Positions 1 to 7,335 of a DNA stretch of 42,975 nucleotides are shown here, one piece after another. The DNA comes from an uncultured Clostridium sp. (GTDB taxonomy: Bacteria > Bacillota > Clostridia > Peptostreptococcales > Peptostreptococcaceae), in NCBI GenBank assembly GCA_945871955.1, contig CAMBXR010000022.1, positions 1 to 42,975 of the forward strand, given 5' to 3'. Under the pieces are notes generated by a model, which had not been told where the DNA came from, searched no databases, and saw nothing but the letters and a program-made list of their open reading frames with translations. A program made the position numbers and the translations under genes. How positions within the stretch are numbered: the stretch's first letter is position 1; each line of letters starts with the position of its first letter.

Positions 1-61
1 ACATTTAAAGGCTAGATGTGAAGCCTAATTTATATACATTATTATACGAGGGGGAAGAATT

Positions 62-229
62 ATGAATAAAAAACTAATCAATAACATTTTCAAATCCATA
101 GGATTAGCTATGGGGGTAGCAACGGTAGTATTATCAATCATGAAAACTATAGATACAAATACTGCTATAACGCTACTAGGGATAGGTGTTACATCAATAG
201 GGATTTCACAACTTAGTTCAGAAAATTAA
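62..229 (+). CDS. Small single-pass membrane peptide, unknown function (55 aa)
   Basis: Not recognised. The open frame encodes 55 residues starting MNKKLINNIFKSIG, with one or two hydrophobic stretches (residues about 10-27 and 34-50) separated by a short polar turn, and it ends SSEN. An SD-like GAGGGGGAAG lies 6-8 bases before the ATG, and a perfect 10-bp terminator hairpin follows the stop within 15 bases, so the gene looks complete and monocistronic. Two hydrophobic segments with a basic N-terminus suggest a small membrane-inserted peptide. A holin-like or toxin-like role is possible, but nothing in the sequence proves it. Its promoter would lie left of, or at, the window edge. Confidence 0.6.
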   Translation: MNKKLINNIFKSIGLAMGVATVVLSIMKTIDTNTAITLLGIGVTSIGISQLSSEN

Positions 230-243
230 TATAATCCGAACCT

Positions 244-278
244 AAAGGTAGAGGCAGATGTCTCTACCTTTTGTTGTT
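244..278 (+). terminator. Intrinsic terminator after the 55-aa peptide gene
   Basis: A perfect 10-bp stem (244-253 with 262-271) and an 8-base loop, followed by a T-rich tail. It isolates the small peptide gene from the phosphodiesterase downstream. Confidence 0.85.
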
Positions 279-346
279 AAATTTATAATATATTGTAATA
301 AAATACACATTATAATCACTAATAATATAAAAGGAGGGTAAGTAGT

Positions 347-433
347 ATAAAAGAAGCGAGTGATAATTTAAAAGGTTATTACAAAGAACAAGATGCAGTA
401 AAAGAAAATGAAAAAATAGAAGGTGGAAAATGA
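347..433 (+). CDS. Putative 28-codon small ORF with an ATA start
   Basis: A textbook SD (AAGGAGGG, 331-338) is followed after 8 bases not by ATG, GTG or TTG but by ATA. The frame then runs 28 codons (IKEASDNLKGYYKEQD...) and stops with a TGA two bases before the likely TTG start of the phosphodiesterase. The peptide is charged and soluble, and I do not recognise it. It could be a leader or coupling peptide initiated at AUA, a gene whose ATG was mutated, or the remnant of a longer upstream gene. The SD spacing is the only real support for translation. Confidence 0.3.
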   Translation: MKEASDNLKGYYKEQDAVKENEKIEGGK

Positions 434-434
434 A

Positions 435-902
435 TTGAAAGAAAAATATATGGTGGGGATTATATCAGATACACATGGATTATTAAGAGAAGAAGTAGTT
501 AACTATTTGAAAAAATGTGACTATATAATTCATGGTGGTGATATTAATACAGAAGAAACTTTGAAAAAATTAGAAAGTATAGCTCCTTTATATGTGGTGA
601 CAGGTAATAATGATAAAGGCGAATGGGCAGAAAAGTTACCAAAAGAACTATATTTTACAATAGGAAATATTAGATTTTATATGGTTCATAACAAAAAAGA
701 TATTTCGTCAAATCTAAAGCCTGTTGATGCAATTATTTTTGGTCACTCTCATAAATACTTTTGTGAAAAAATAGAAGAAATGCTTTGGTTAAATCCTGGA
801 AGCTGTGGGAAAAGAAGATTTAGCTTACCTATAAATTTTGCTATTATGACTATTGAAAATGATAATTATAAAATAGAAAAAATTGAAATTCTAAACGATT
901 AA
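435..902 (+). CDS. yfcE: YfcE/MJ0936-family metallophosphoesterase
   Basis: A metallophosphodiesterase of about 155 residues, a normal length for this family. Members use two metal ions (often Mn) to hydrolyse phosphodiesters; the physiological substrate is usually unknown. The metal-binding motifs are complete: SDTHG (D12, H14), GGDI, GNND, and GHSHK near the C-terminus. The start is ambiguous. GTG at 423 has no SD of its own, TTG at 435 sits 8 bases after AGGTGG (421-426), and ATG at 450 has a poor SD; I chose 435. The TGA of an upstream small frame lies 2-4 bases before this TTG, suggesting translational coupling. In related bacteria this gene commonly follows rdgB, which is absent here. 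A terminator follows. Confidence 0.85.
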   Translation: MKEKYMVGIISDTHGLLREEVVNYLKKCDYIIHGGDINTEETLKKLESIAPLYVVTGNNDKGEWAEKLPKELYFTIGNIRFYMVHNKKDISSNLKPVDAIIFGHSHKYFCEKIEEMLWLNPGSCGKRRFSLPINFAIMTIENDNYKIEKIEILND

Positions 903-924
903 ATAAATTTAAAAATATGAAATA

Positions 925-954
925 CTCTAACCTTACTAGTTAGGGGATTTTTGT
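925..954 (+). terminator. Terminator after the yfcE-like gene
   Basis: A 7-bp stem (925-931 with 939-945, one G-T pair), a 7-base loop and a T-run from 948. Confidence 0.7.
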
Positions 955-1058
955 TTGGAAATATCTACAAAATATATATAATAATAAAAATATCTAAAAA
1001 TATTTATAAAAAATATATAAAGTAATAAAATTATGTGGAAATATTTATAAAAAAAATA

Positions 1059-1114
1059 TTGAAAATAATTATCATATAGTTTATTATATAAAAAGAAAGT
1101 GATAATTGTTTTCA
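1059..1114 (+). promoter_or_regulatory. Fur-controlled promoter of the siderophore importer
   Basis: A sigma-A promoter is readable: TTGAAA (1059-1064), a 17-base spacer, TATTAT (1082-1087). Two 15-bp Fur boxes of the 7-1-7 type flank it. TGAAAATAATTATCA (1060-1074) matches 13 of 14 informative positions of TGATAATNATTATCA and overlaps the -35. TGATAATTGTTTTCA (1100-1114) matches 12 of 14 and lies just downstream of the expected start site. Iron-bound Fur would block the promoter from both sides. Confidence 0.8.
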
Positions 1115-1165
1115 ATAGTTAATGAAAAATACTTTCAAAAGTTGGGTTAAATATAGGAGAAAAAT

Positions 1166-2119
1166 ATGAAGAAAAGACATTTAATCGTCATGTTAATTAT
1201 ATTATCCATAGTATCTATTTTCCTAGGTGCTAAGAGTATAAATATAATAGATATCTTAAGTGGAAATAAAGAAGCACTACATTTAATGGCTATAAGTAGA
1301 CTTCCAAGATTAATTAGTATATTAATGGCAGGAAGTGCTATGAGTATATGTGGTTTAATTATGCAACAGATAAGTCAAAATAAATTTGTTTCTCCAACAA
1401 CAGGGGCAACTATAGATTCAGCTAAGTTGGGAATAGTTGTAGCAATGATTCTTATACCACAAGCTACTATAATGCAAAAGGCAATGGTGTCCTTTATATT
1501 TGCTTTAGCTGGAACATTAATGTTTATGACTTTTTTAAGAAATTTAAAGGTAAAGAGTATAATATTTGTACCATTAGTTGGGATAATGTTTGGAAATATA
1601 ATAGGATCAATAACTACATATATAGGATATGAATTTGACATAATGCAAAATGTAGGTTCTTGGATGCAAGGAAACTTCTCAATGATATTAAAAGGGAATT
1701 ATGAATTATTATATCTAGCAATACCATTTATGATTTTAGCAGTTGTATTTGCTCATAAATTTACAGTTGCAGGTATGGGAGAAGATTTTGCAACTAACTT
1801 AGGACTTGATTATAAAAAAATAGTTAATCTAGGTCTTGTTATAGTTTCTATAGTTACAGTATGTGTAGTAATAATAGCGGGACAAATTCCTTATATAGGA
1901 TTAATTGTACCTAATATAGTTTCTTTATATAAAGGTGACAATGTTCATGAAAATATATGGGATACAGCTTTATTTGGAGCAATATTTGTTTTAATATGCG
2001 ATATAGTTGCTAGAATAATGATTTATCCATATGAACTTTCTGTAGGACTTACAGTTGGAGTTATAGGAAGTGCAATGTTCCTTTATTTAATATTAAGGAG
2101 GAATTCATATGCAAGCTAA
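1166..2119 (+). CDS. Iron-siderophore ABC transporter permease 1 (FecCD family, YclN-like)
   Basis: A polytopic FecCD/BtuC-type inner-membrane permease of 317 residues, normal length, with about nine hydrophobic segments. It should form half of the channel that moves ferric siderophore through the membrane. Conserved family patterns include RLPRLISILMAGSAM near residues 46-60 and GQIPYIGLIVPNIV near residue 250, where family members often have a His in place of the Asn. The GGAG SD spacing supports the ATG at 1166. The gene heads an operon with a second permease (11-bp overlap), an ATPase and a binding protein; this order and pairing match the Bacillus yclNOPQ petrobactin system. Two Fur boxes precede it, so iron starvation should induce it. 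The exact siderophore cannot be read from the sequence. Confidence 0.9.
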   Translation: MKKRHLIVMLIILSIVSIFLGAKSINIIDILSGNKEALHLMAISRLPRLISILMAGSAMSICGLIMQQISQNKFVSPTTGATIDSAKLGIVVAMILIPQATIMQKAMVSFIFALAGTLMFMTFLRNLKVKSIIFVPLVGIMFGNIIGSITTYIGYEFDIMQNVGSWMQGNFSMILKGNYELLYLAIPFMILAVVFAHKFTVAGMGEDFATNLGLDYKKIVNLGLVIVSIVTVCVVIIAGQIPYIGLIVPNIVSLYKGDNVHENIWDTALFGAIFVLICDIVARIMIYPYELSVGLTVGVIGSAMFLYLILRRNSYAS

Positions 2120-3122
2120 TATTGAACAACAAGTTTTTAATAAAGTAAGCAAACAAGCAAGAAATAAAGAACAAAATTTAAATATACCAATAATAATTTT
2201 AACAGCATTGATTTTAGTATCATGTGCATTATTTTTAACTCTTGAAATTAACTCAGGTAGTATGGAATATGCTCTATCAAAAAGAATACCAAGATTGATA
2301 GCTATAGTAATTACAGGAGGATGCATTGGTTTTTCAACGATAATCTTCCAAACAATAACAAATAATAGAATATTAACGCCTAGTGTAATGGGAATAGACT
2401 CTTTATATGTGGCAATACAGACAGTAATAATATTTGCCTTTGGTTCAACAAGTGCATTTGCAGTAAACCAAAAACTTAACTTTTTAATATGTGTAGTATT
2501 TATGGTTATAGGATCAATGGCATTATACAACCTAGTATTTAAAAGGGAAAATGCAAATATAATGTTTGTATTATTAGTGGGAATGATATGTGGTACATTC
2601 TTTAGTAGTTTATCTTCATTTATGCAAATGGTAATAGATCCAAATGAGTACTTAGTACTTCAAAATAAATTATTTGCCAGCTTTAGCAATGTAAATGTGG
2701 ATATATTAATACTATCTATAATAGTAATACTTTTAATAGTGCCGTTTGTAGTTGATGATGTGAAATACTTTGATGTAATGAGTTTAGGAAAAGACCAAGC
2801 TATAAACTTAGGAGTAGATTATGATAAATTAATGAAAAAATCATTAGTAATAATATCTGTTCTTATAGCTGTATCAACGGCTTTAGTTGGACCAGTAACA
2901 TTCTTAGGAATTTTAGTAGCAAACATCACTCGTGAAATGATGAAAACATATAAGCATAGTTATTTAATAATAGTATCAATATTAGTAAGTATATTTACTT
3001 TAGTATTTGGCCAATTAATGATGGAAAGAGTATTACATTTAACAACACCAGTAAGTGTAGTAATCAATATGATTGGTGGAATTTACTTTATGTATCTACT
3101 TTATAAGGAGAGCAGAATATGA
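2109..3122 (+). CDS. Iron-siderophore ABC transporter permease 2 (FecCD family, YclO-like)
   Basis: The second FecCD permease, 337 residues. It begins with about 30 polar residues before the first membrane segment and carries the family patterns SKRIPRLIAIVITGG and GPVTFLGILVANITREMM. It is expected to dimerise with the preceding permease. The start is fixed by the strong SD AAGGAGGAATT inside the end of the preceding gene, whose coding sequence overlaps this one by 11 bases. Its own stop overlaps the ATPase start as ATGA. These overlaps imply translationally coupled, stoichiometric synthesis of the complex. Confidence 0.9.
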   Translation: MQANIEQQVFNKVSKQARNKEQNLNIPIIILTALILVSCALFLTLEINSGSMEYALSKRIPRLIAIVITGGCIGFSTIIFQTITNNRILTPSVMGIDSLYVAIQTVIIFAFGSTSAFAVNQKLNFLICVVFMVIGSMALYNLVFKRENANIMFVLLVGMICGTFFSSLSSFMQMVIDPNEYLVLQNKLFASFSNVNVDILILSIIVILLIVPFVVDDVKYFDVMSLGKDQAINLGVDYDKLMKKSLVIISVLIAVSTALVGPVTFLGILVANITREMMKTYKHSYLIIVSILVSIFTLVFGQLMMERVLHLTTPVSVVINMIGGIYFMYLLYKESRI

Positions 3123-3874
3123 TAGAAGTAAGAAATTTAAGTAAACAATATAATGATAAAAAAGTGGTACATGATGTATCTCTTAAAATACAAAAAGGAA
3201 AAATAACTTCTTTTATAGGTCCAAACGGAGCTGGAAAAAGTACTGCTCTTTCTATGATAACAAGACTTATGAAAAGAGATAATGGACAAGTTTTCATAGA
3301 GGGAAAAGAATTAGAAAGTTGGGATAAAAAAGAATTATCTCAAAAGATTGCCATATTAAAACAGTCTAATAATATAAATATTAGACTTACAATAAGGGAA
3401 CTTGTAAGTTTTGGTAGATTTCCATACTGTGAGGGTAAATTAAAAGAAGAAGATATTAAGTATGTTGAAGAAGCCATTGAATATATGAGACTTACTGATA
3501 TACAAGATAAATATCTAGATGAGTTAAGTGGTGGACAAAGACAGCGTGCTTATATAGCTATGGTTATAGCTCAAGGAACAGAATACATATTCCTAGATGA
3601 ACCACTTAATAACTTAGATATGAACAACTCAGTTCAAATGATGAAAGTTCTTAGAAAACTTTGTGATGAGTTAGGCAAAACAATAATACTTGTTATGCAT
3701 GATATCAACTTTACATCTTGTTATTCAGACTATATAATCTGTTTGAAAAATGGAGTTATAGCAAAAGAGGGAACTGTAGATGAAATAATAAATAAAGAAA
3801 CTTTAGAAAATATTTATGAAATGGAATTTAAAGTTGAAGAAATTGATGGAAATAAAATAAGCATTTATTTCTAG
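3119..3874 (+). CDS. Iron-siderophore ABC transporter ATPase (YclP-like)
   Basis: A cytoplasmic ATPase of 251 residues that powers the two FecCD permeases. Visible motifs in order: Walker A GPNGAGKST (34-42), a Q-loop region, the signature LSGGQRQR near residue 137, Walker B IFLDEP with the catalytic Glu near residue 160, and the switch His in VMHD. These are the features of the FepC/YclP group. The ATG overlaps the preceding stop (ATGA) and has GGAG upstream. A hairpin and a separate Fur box lie between this gene and the binding-protein gene, so the latter can be transcribed independently. Confidence 0.95.
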   Translation: MIEVRNLSKQYNDKKVVHDVSLKIQKGKITSFIGPNGAGKSTALSMITRLMKRDNGQVFIEGKELESWDKKELSQKIAILKQSNNINIRLTIRELVSFGRFPYCEGKLKEEDIKYVEEAIEYMRLTDIQDKYLDELSGGQRQRAYIAMVIAQGTEYIFLDEPLNNLDMNNSVQMMKVLRKLCDELGKTIILVMHDINFTSCYSDYIICLKNGVIAKEGTVDEIINKETLENIYEMEFKVEEIDGNKISIYF

Positions 3875-3885
3875 AATGATTAACT

Positions 3886-3930
3886 TAAGCCACTAGTAGA
3901 ATTATATATTTTATATATAGCAGTGGCTTA
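3886..3930 (+). terminator. Hairpin between importer ATPase and binding-protein genes
   Basis: A 9-bp perfect stem (3886-3894 with 3922-3930) closes a 27-base AT-rich loop that can itself pair. It is followed by AAAAATTT rather than a good T-run. It could be a partial terminator or an mRNA-stabilising end for the first three genes. Confidence 0.5.
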
Positions 3931-3947
3931 AAAATTTAAATATTAAA

Positions 3948-3962
3948 TGATAATGATTATCT
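3948..3962 (+). promoter_or_regulatory. Third Fur box, upstream of the binding-protein gene
   Basis: TGATAATGATTATCT matches 13 of 14 informative positions of the 7-1-7 Fur consensus. It lies 25 bases before the binding-protein ATG, implying a second iron-regulated promoter inside the cluster. Confidence 0.8.
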
Positions 3963-3987
3963 ATATTAAAAAAAAGGAGAAAATAAA

Positions 3988-4941
3988 ATGAATAAAAAAG
4001 TAGCAGCAATAATCAGTGTAATATTAGTAGCAATTATAGGGGTATTCTCAATAGGTATGAAAAGAGAGAAAACTACTGGTACAGAAGGTGAAAGTAAAAC
4101 AACTGTAACAGTAACAGATGCAAATGGAGAAAAAGTTGAGTTAAGTAAAAATCCAGAAAGAGTAGTAGTATTTGATTACGGTGTGGCAGATATATTAAAA
4201 AACTTAGGGGTTGAAATAGTAGGACTTCCTAAGGATGGAAAATTACCAGAGATATTATCAGCTTATGCAGATGATAAATATGCAAATGTGGGGAGTTTAA
4301 AAGAAACAAACTTTGAAGCTATAGAGGCTTTAAATCCAGATTTAATAATAATAGGTGGAAGACAAGCAGAAGATATAGACTCATTTAAAGAAATAGCGCC
4401 AACAGTTTACTTAGCTACAGATGGAGAAAACTACATGGATTCATTCTCAACAGTTTTAACTGATCTTGGAAATTTATTTGATAAAGAAGATGAAGCTAAA
4501 AAAGCTTTAAGTGAAATAGAAGTAAAAGTTGCAGATGTTAAAAAATCAGTAGCAGATAAATCTCTATCAGCTTCAGTAGTTATGGCTAACGAAGGTGGAA
4601 TAAGTTTATTCTCACAAGCTTCTAGATATGGAATGATATACAGTGATTTAGGATTTGCACAAATAGATAATAATATAGAAGAATCTACTCACGGACAACA
4701 AATAACATTTGAATATTTCTTAGAAAATAAATCAGACTATTTATTCGTTGTGGACAGAGGAGCAGTTACAGGAAAAGGAGATAGTGCAAAAACATTATTC
4801 GATAATGAAATAATGAACAAAACAGAAGTTGCTAAAAATAACAATATAATTTACTTAAACTCAGTTATTTGGTACACAATGACTGGTGGTATAGAATCAA
4901 CTAATCAAATGATAGATGAAATAGCTAATGCTATAAAATAA
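3988..4941 (+). CDS. Siderophore-binding protein of the importer (YclQ-like), without a lipobox
   Basis: The extracellular substrate-binding protein (PeripBP class III) for the preceding FecCD importer, 317 residues, with the typical beginning of domain 1 (NPERVVVFDYGVADILKNLG) and a C-terminal domain ending in a helix. The N-terminus is a basic, hydrophobic segment (residues 1-23) followed by MKREKTT. No cysteine is present, so the usual lipoprotein anchor (L-x-x-C) is missing. The protein is probably held by an uncleaved transmembrane helix, or secreted. The SD AAGGAG and ATG spacing are good. It has its own Fur box and a strong terminator, so it may be expressed at a higher level than the transport complex. 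Confidence 0.9.
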   Translation: MNKKVAAIISVILVAIIGVFSIGMKREKTTGTEGESKTTVTVTDANGEKVELSKNPERVVVFDYGVADILKNLGVEIVGLPKDGKLPEILSAYADDKYANVGSLKETNFEAIEALNPDLIIIGGRQAEDIDSFKEIAPTVYLATDGENYMDSFSTVLTDLGNLFDKEDEAKKALSEIEVKVADVKKSVADKSLSASVVMANEGGISLFSQASRYGMIYSDLGFAQIDNNIEESTHGQQITFEYFLENKSDYLFVVDRGAVTGKGDSAKTLFDNEIMNKTEVAKNNNIIYLNSVIWYTMTGGIESTNQMIDEIANAIK

Positions 4942-4942
4942 C

Positions 4943-4985
4943 AAAAAAAGCTATGAGATTTTAAAAGTCTTATAGCTTTTTTTGT
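4943..4985 (+). terminator. Strong terminator ending the siderophore operon
   Basis: A 16-bp stem (4943-4958 with 4968-4983, one G-T pair), with an A-run on the left and a T-run on the right. Confidence 0.9.
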
Positions 4986-5046
4986 GGTATAGTATTTAGG
5001 TGGCTAACATTAAATATTATATGTAAAATAAATTGAGGTGGGATTA

Positions 5047-5772
5047 ATGAAGAAAAAAATTACCCTATTTTTAGTTATAGTTCTAGGTGTTATTGGTGTG
5101 GGAAGTGGAGTATGGTTATCAAAGTCATATGCAGCATGCCAATTAGCACAAGAAGCTTTAACTATTGATGATAATATAAGTGTTGAAAATGGAGATTATA
5201 TATCATTTACTCCAAAAAATAAAGAAGTTACTAAGGGATTTATATTTTATCCAGGAGGAGGAGTAAAGGCAGAAGCATATGCACCTATTTGTAGAAAAAT
5301 AGCTGAGGAAGGTTATCAAGTTGTAATTGCAAAAATGCCATTAAATTTAGCTGTACTTTCTCCAAATAAAGCAGATGAAATTATAAAAGACTTTGATAAT
5401 ATTGATAGTTGGTCAATAGGAGGTCATTCTCTTGGTGGAGTTATGGCATCAAAATATGCAAGTACTCATAAAAATATCAAAGCATTAGCACTTTATGCAT
5501 CTTATCCAAGTGGTGATGAATTAAAAGATTCAAATATTGAAGTAGTATCTATTTATGGAAGTAAAGATGGTGTAATAAATAAAGAAAACTTAGATGAATC
5601 TAAAGAAAATTTACCAGATGATGCAGAATTTATTGAAATAAAAGGTGGAAATCATAGCCAATTTGGAGATTATGGATTACAAAATGGAGATAATAAAGCT
5701 ACTATAAGTGAAGAAAAACAACTTAATTATACTGCAAAATATACAACAGAATTACTAGATAAGATTAAATAA
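5047..5772 (+). CDS. Exported alpha/beta hydrolase (Abhydrolase_5-like)
   Basis: An alpha/beta-hydrolase of 241 residues. A single N-terminal hydrophobic segment (residues 4-23) after MKKK indicates export or membrane anchoring on the outside. The nucleophile elbow GGHSLGG places the Ser at about residue 128, and GGNHSQFGDY supplies the catalytic His at about 203; an Asp in YGSKDGV is a likely third residue. The substrate is unknown; small esters or lipids are the family norm. The start is ATG 5047, 6 bases after GAGGTG; a GTG at 5038 lies inside that SD and is unlikely. It stands alone between two terminators. Confidence 0.85.
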   Translation: MKKKITLFLVIVLGVIGVGSGVWLSKSYAACQLAQEALTIDDNISVENGDYISFTPKNKEVTKGFIFYPGGGVKAEAYAPICRKIAEEGYQVVIAKMPLNLAVLSPNKADEIIKDFDNIDSWSIGGHSLGGVMASKYASTHKNIKALALYASYPSGDELKDSNIEVVSIYGSKDGVINKENLDESKENLPDDAEFIEIKGGNHSQFGDYGLQNGDNKATISEEKQLNYTAKYTTELLDKIK

Positions 5773-5785
5773 AAAAAGTTTTTGA

Positions 5786-5850
5786 CCTTATTATAGAAAA
5801 AAAGAAGGTATCTGAGGATAATTTCTAAAAATCTATAATAAGGTTTTTTT
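5786..5850 (+). terminator. Terminator after the alpha/beta hydrolase gene
   Basis: An 11-bp perfect stem (5786-5796 with 5833-5843) closes a 36-base loop and is followed by seven Ts. The loop is unusually long and may hold a second small hairpin. Confidence 0.75.
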
Positions 5851-5925
5851 ATGTATAGAAAAATATTACTCAAAAAAATAGACAAAATAACAGTATAAGT
5901 AAAATATATAAGTGAGGTGTAGATT

Positions 5926-7335
5926 TTGGAAAATATATTAAGATATTATTTGATGCCACATCCACCACTAATAATACCAACAGTGGGGAAGGGGCAAGAA
6001 AAAGCAATTCAAAATACTATAGATGCTTGTAATAAAGTTGGAGAGGAAATAGGAAAATTAAAGCCAGAGACAGTTGTAATTATAACTCCTCATGGAACTA
6101 TGTTTTCAGATGCCATAGCAATTTCCAATGAAGAACATATTAAAGGTGATTTTAGTCAATTTAGAGACTTTGATACTTATATTGAAGGAAGAATAGACAA
6201 AGAATTTAATGAAGAGTTAATTAGTATTTGTCAAAAGGAAAATATTCCAGCAGCGGGTATAGATTCTAATATTCTTAGAAGATTTAATCGAGATTATGAA
6301 TTAGATCATGGTGCTATGATTCCTATGTATTTTATAAATAAATATTATACAGATTATAAAATAGTTCATGTTACATATGCAGCGCTTAGTGATATTGAAT
6401 TATATAAGTTTGGAATGGCTATAAGAGAAAGTGCTAAAAATTTAAATAAAAAAATAGTATTTGTAGCCAGTGGTGATTTATCACATAGACTAAGTGAAGA
6501 AGGTCCTTATGAGTATTCTCCAGAAGGAGAAAAGTTTGATAAGGCTTTATTAGAAAGTTTACAAAAAGGTGATGTACTAAGTGTTTTTAATATGGATAAA
6601 TACATGGTTGAATGTGCTGGAGAATGTGGATTAAGATCTGTATTTATTATGCTTGGGGCAATGGAGGGAGAAGAAGTTAAAGGAAAATTATTATCTTACG
6701 AAGGTCCCTTTGGTGTAGGATATGGAGTTATGTCTTTTGATAATGATTTAAAAAATGATGGCAGTTTAGAATCATTAATAAATATGAAAAAGGAAAATCT
6801 AAATAAAAAGATATTAAGTTCTAATCCTTATGTAAAGTTGGCCAGAGAAAGTTTAAATCATTATTATAGTAGTGGCCATCTTATGTCAAAACCTATTGAT
6901 ATACCAGAAAAATTGAGTAAAGAAAAAGGTGGCGTTTTTGTATCTTTAAAAAAATTTAATAATCTAAGAGGGTGTATAGGTACTTATCTGCCTACAACAG
7001 ATTCTATAGCAGAAGAAATAATAAAAAATTCAGTACAAGCAGCAACACATGATCCAAGATTTCCAAGGCTAACTGAAGATGAATTAAATGATATAGAAAT
7101 ATCTGTAGATGTACTTACTAGACCTCATAAAACAACAAAAGAAGAGTTAGATCCTAAAGAATATGGCGTAATAGTTACGCAAGGACATAGAAGAGGACTA
7201 CTACTTCCAAACTTAGAAGGCGTGGATACAGTAGATTATCAACTGAAAATTGCTTGTGAAAAGGCGGGAATAAATCCTAATGAGGAATATGAAATAGAAA
7301 GATTCCAAGTGACAAGATATAAAGAAGGTGAATAA
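5926..7335 (+). CDS. AmmeMemoRadiSam proteins B+A fusion (MEMO1-like and AMMECR1 domains)
   Basis: A 469-residue fusion of two widespread, poorly understood families. Residues 1 to about 270 form a MEMO1-like domain related to class III extradiol dioxygenases, with candidate metal ligands in MPHPP (H12), TPHG, LDHGAM and SGDLSHR. Residues about 285-469 form an AMMECR1 domain, recognisable by LRGCIGTY (RGCIG at 348-352). The start is TTG 5926, preceded by GAGGTG with good spacing. The stop directly abuts the ATG of the radical SAM partner, so the two are translated together. Biochemical role: unknown. Family knowledge says only that the three parts co-occur across bacteria and archaea; a metal- or radical-dependent modification is an inference. 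Confidence 0.9.
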   Translation: MENILRYYLMPHPPLIIPTVGKGQEKAIQNTIDACNKVGEEIGKLKPETVVIITPHGTMFSDAIAISNEEHIKGDFSQFRDFDTYIEGRIDKEFNEELISICQKENIPAAGIDSNILRRFNRDYELDHGAMIPMYFINKYYTDYKIVHVTYAALSDIELYKFGMAIRESAKNLNKKIVFVASGDLSHRLSEEGPYEYSPEGEKFDKALLESLQKGDVLSVFNMDKYMVECAGECGLRSVFIMLGAMEGEEVKGKLLSYEGPFGVGYGVMSFDNDLKNDGSLESLINMKKENLNKKILSSNPYVKLARESLNHYYSSGHLMSKPIDIPEKLSKEKGGVFVSLKKFNNLRGCIGTYLPTTDSIAEEIIKNSVQAATHDPRFPRLTEDELNDIEISVDVLTRPHKTTKEELDPKEYGVIVTQGHRRGLLLPNLEGVDTVDYQLKIACEKAGINPNEEYEIERFQVTRYKEGE

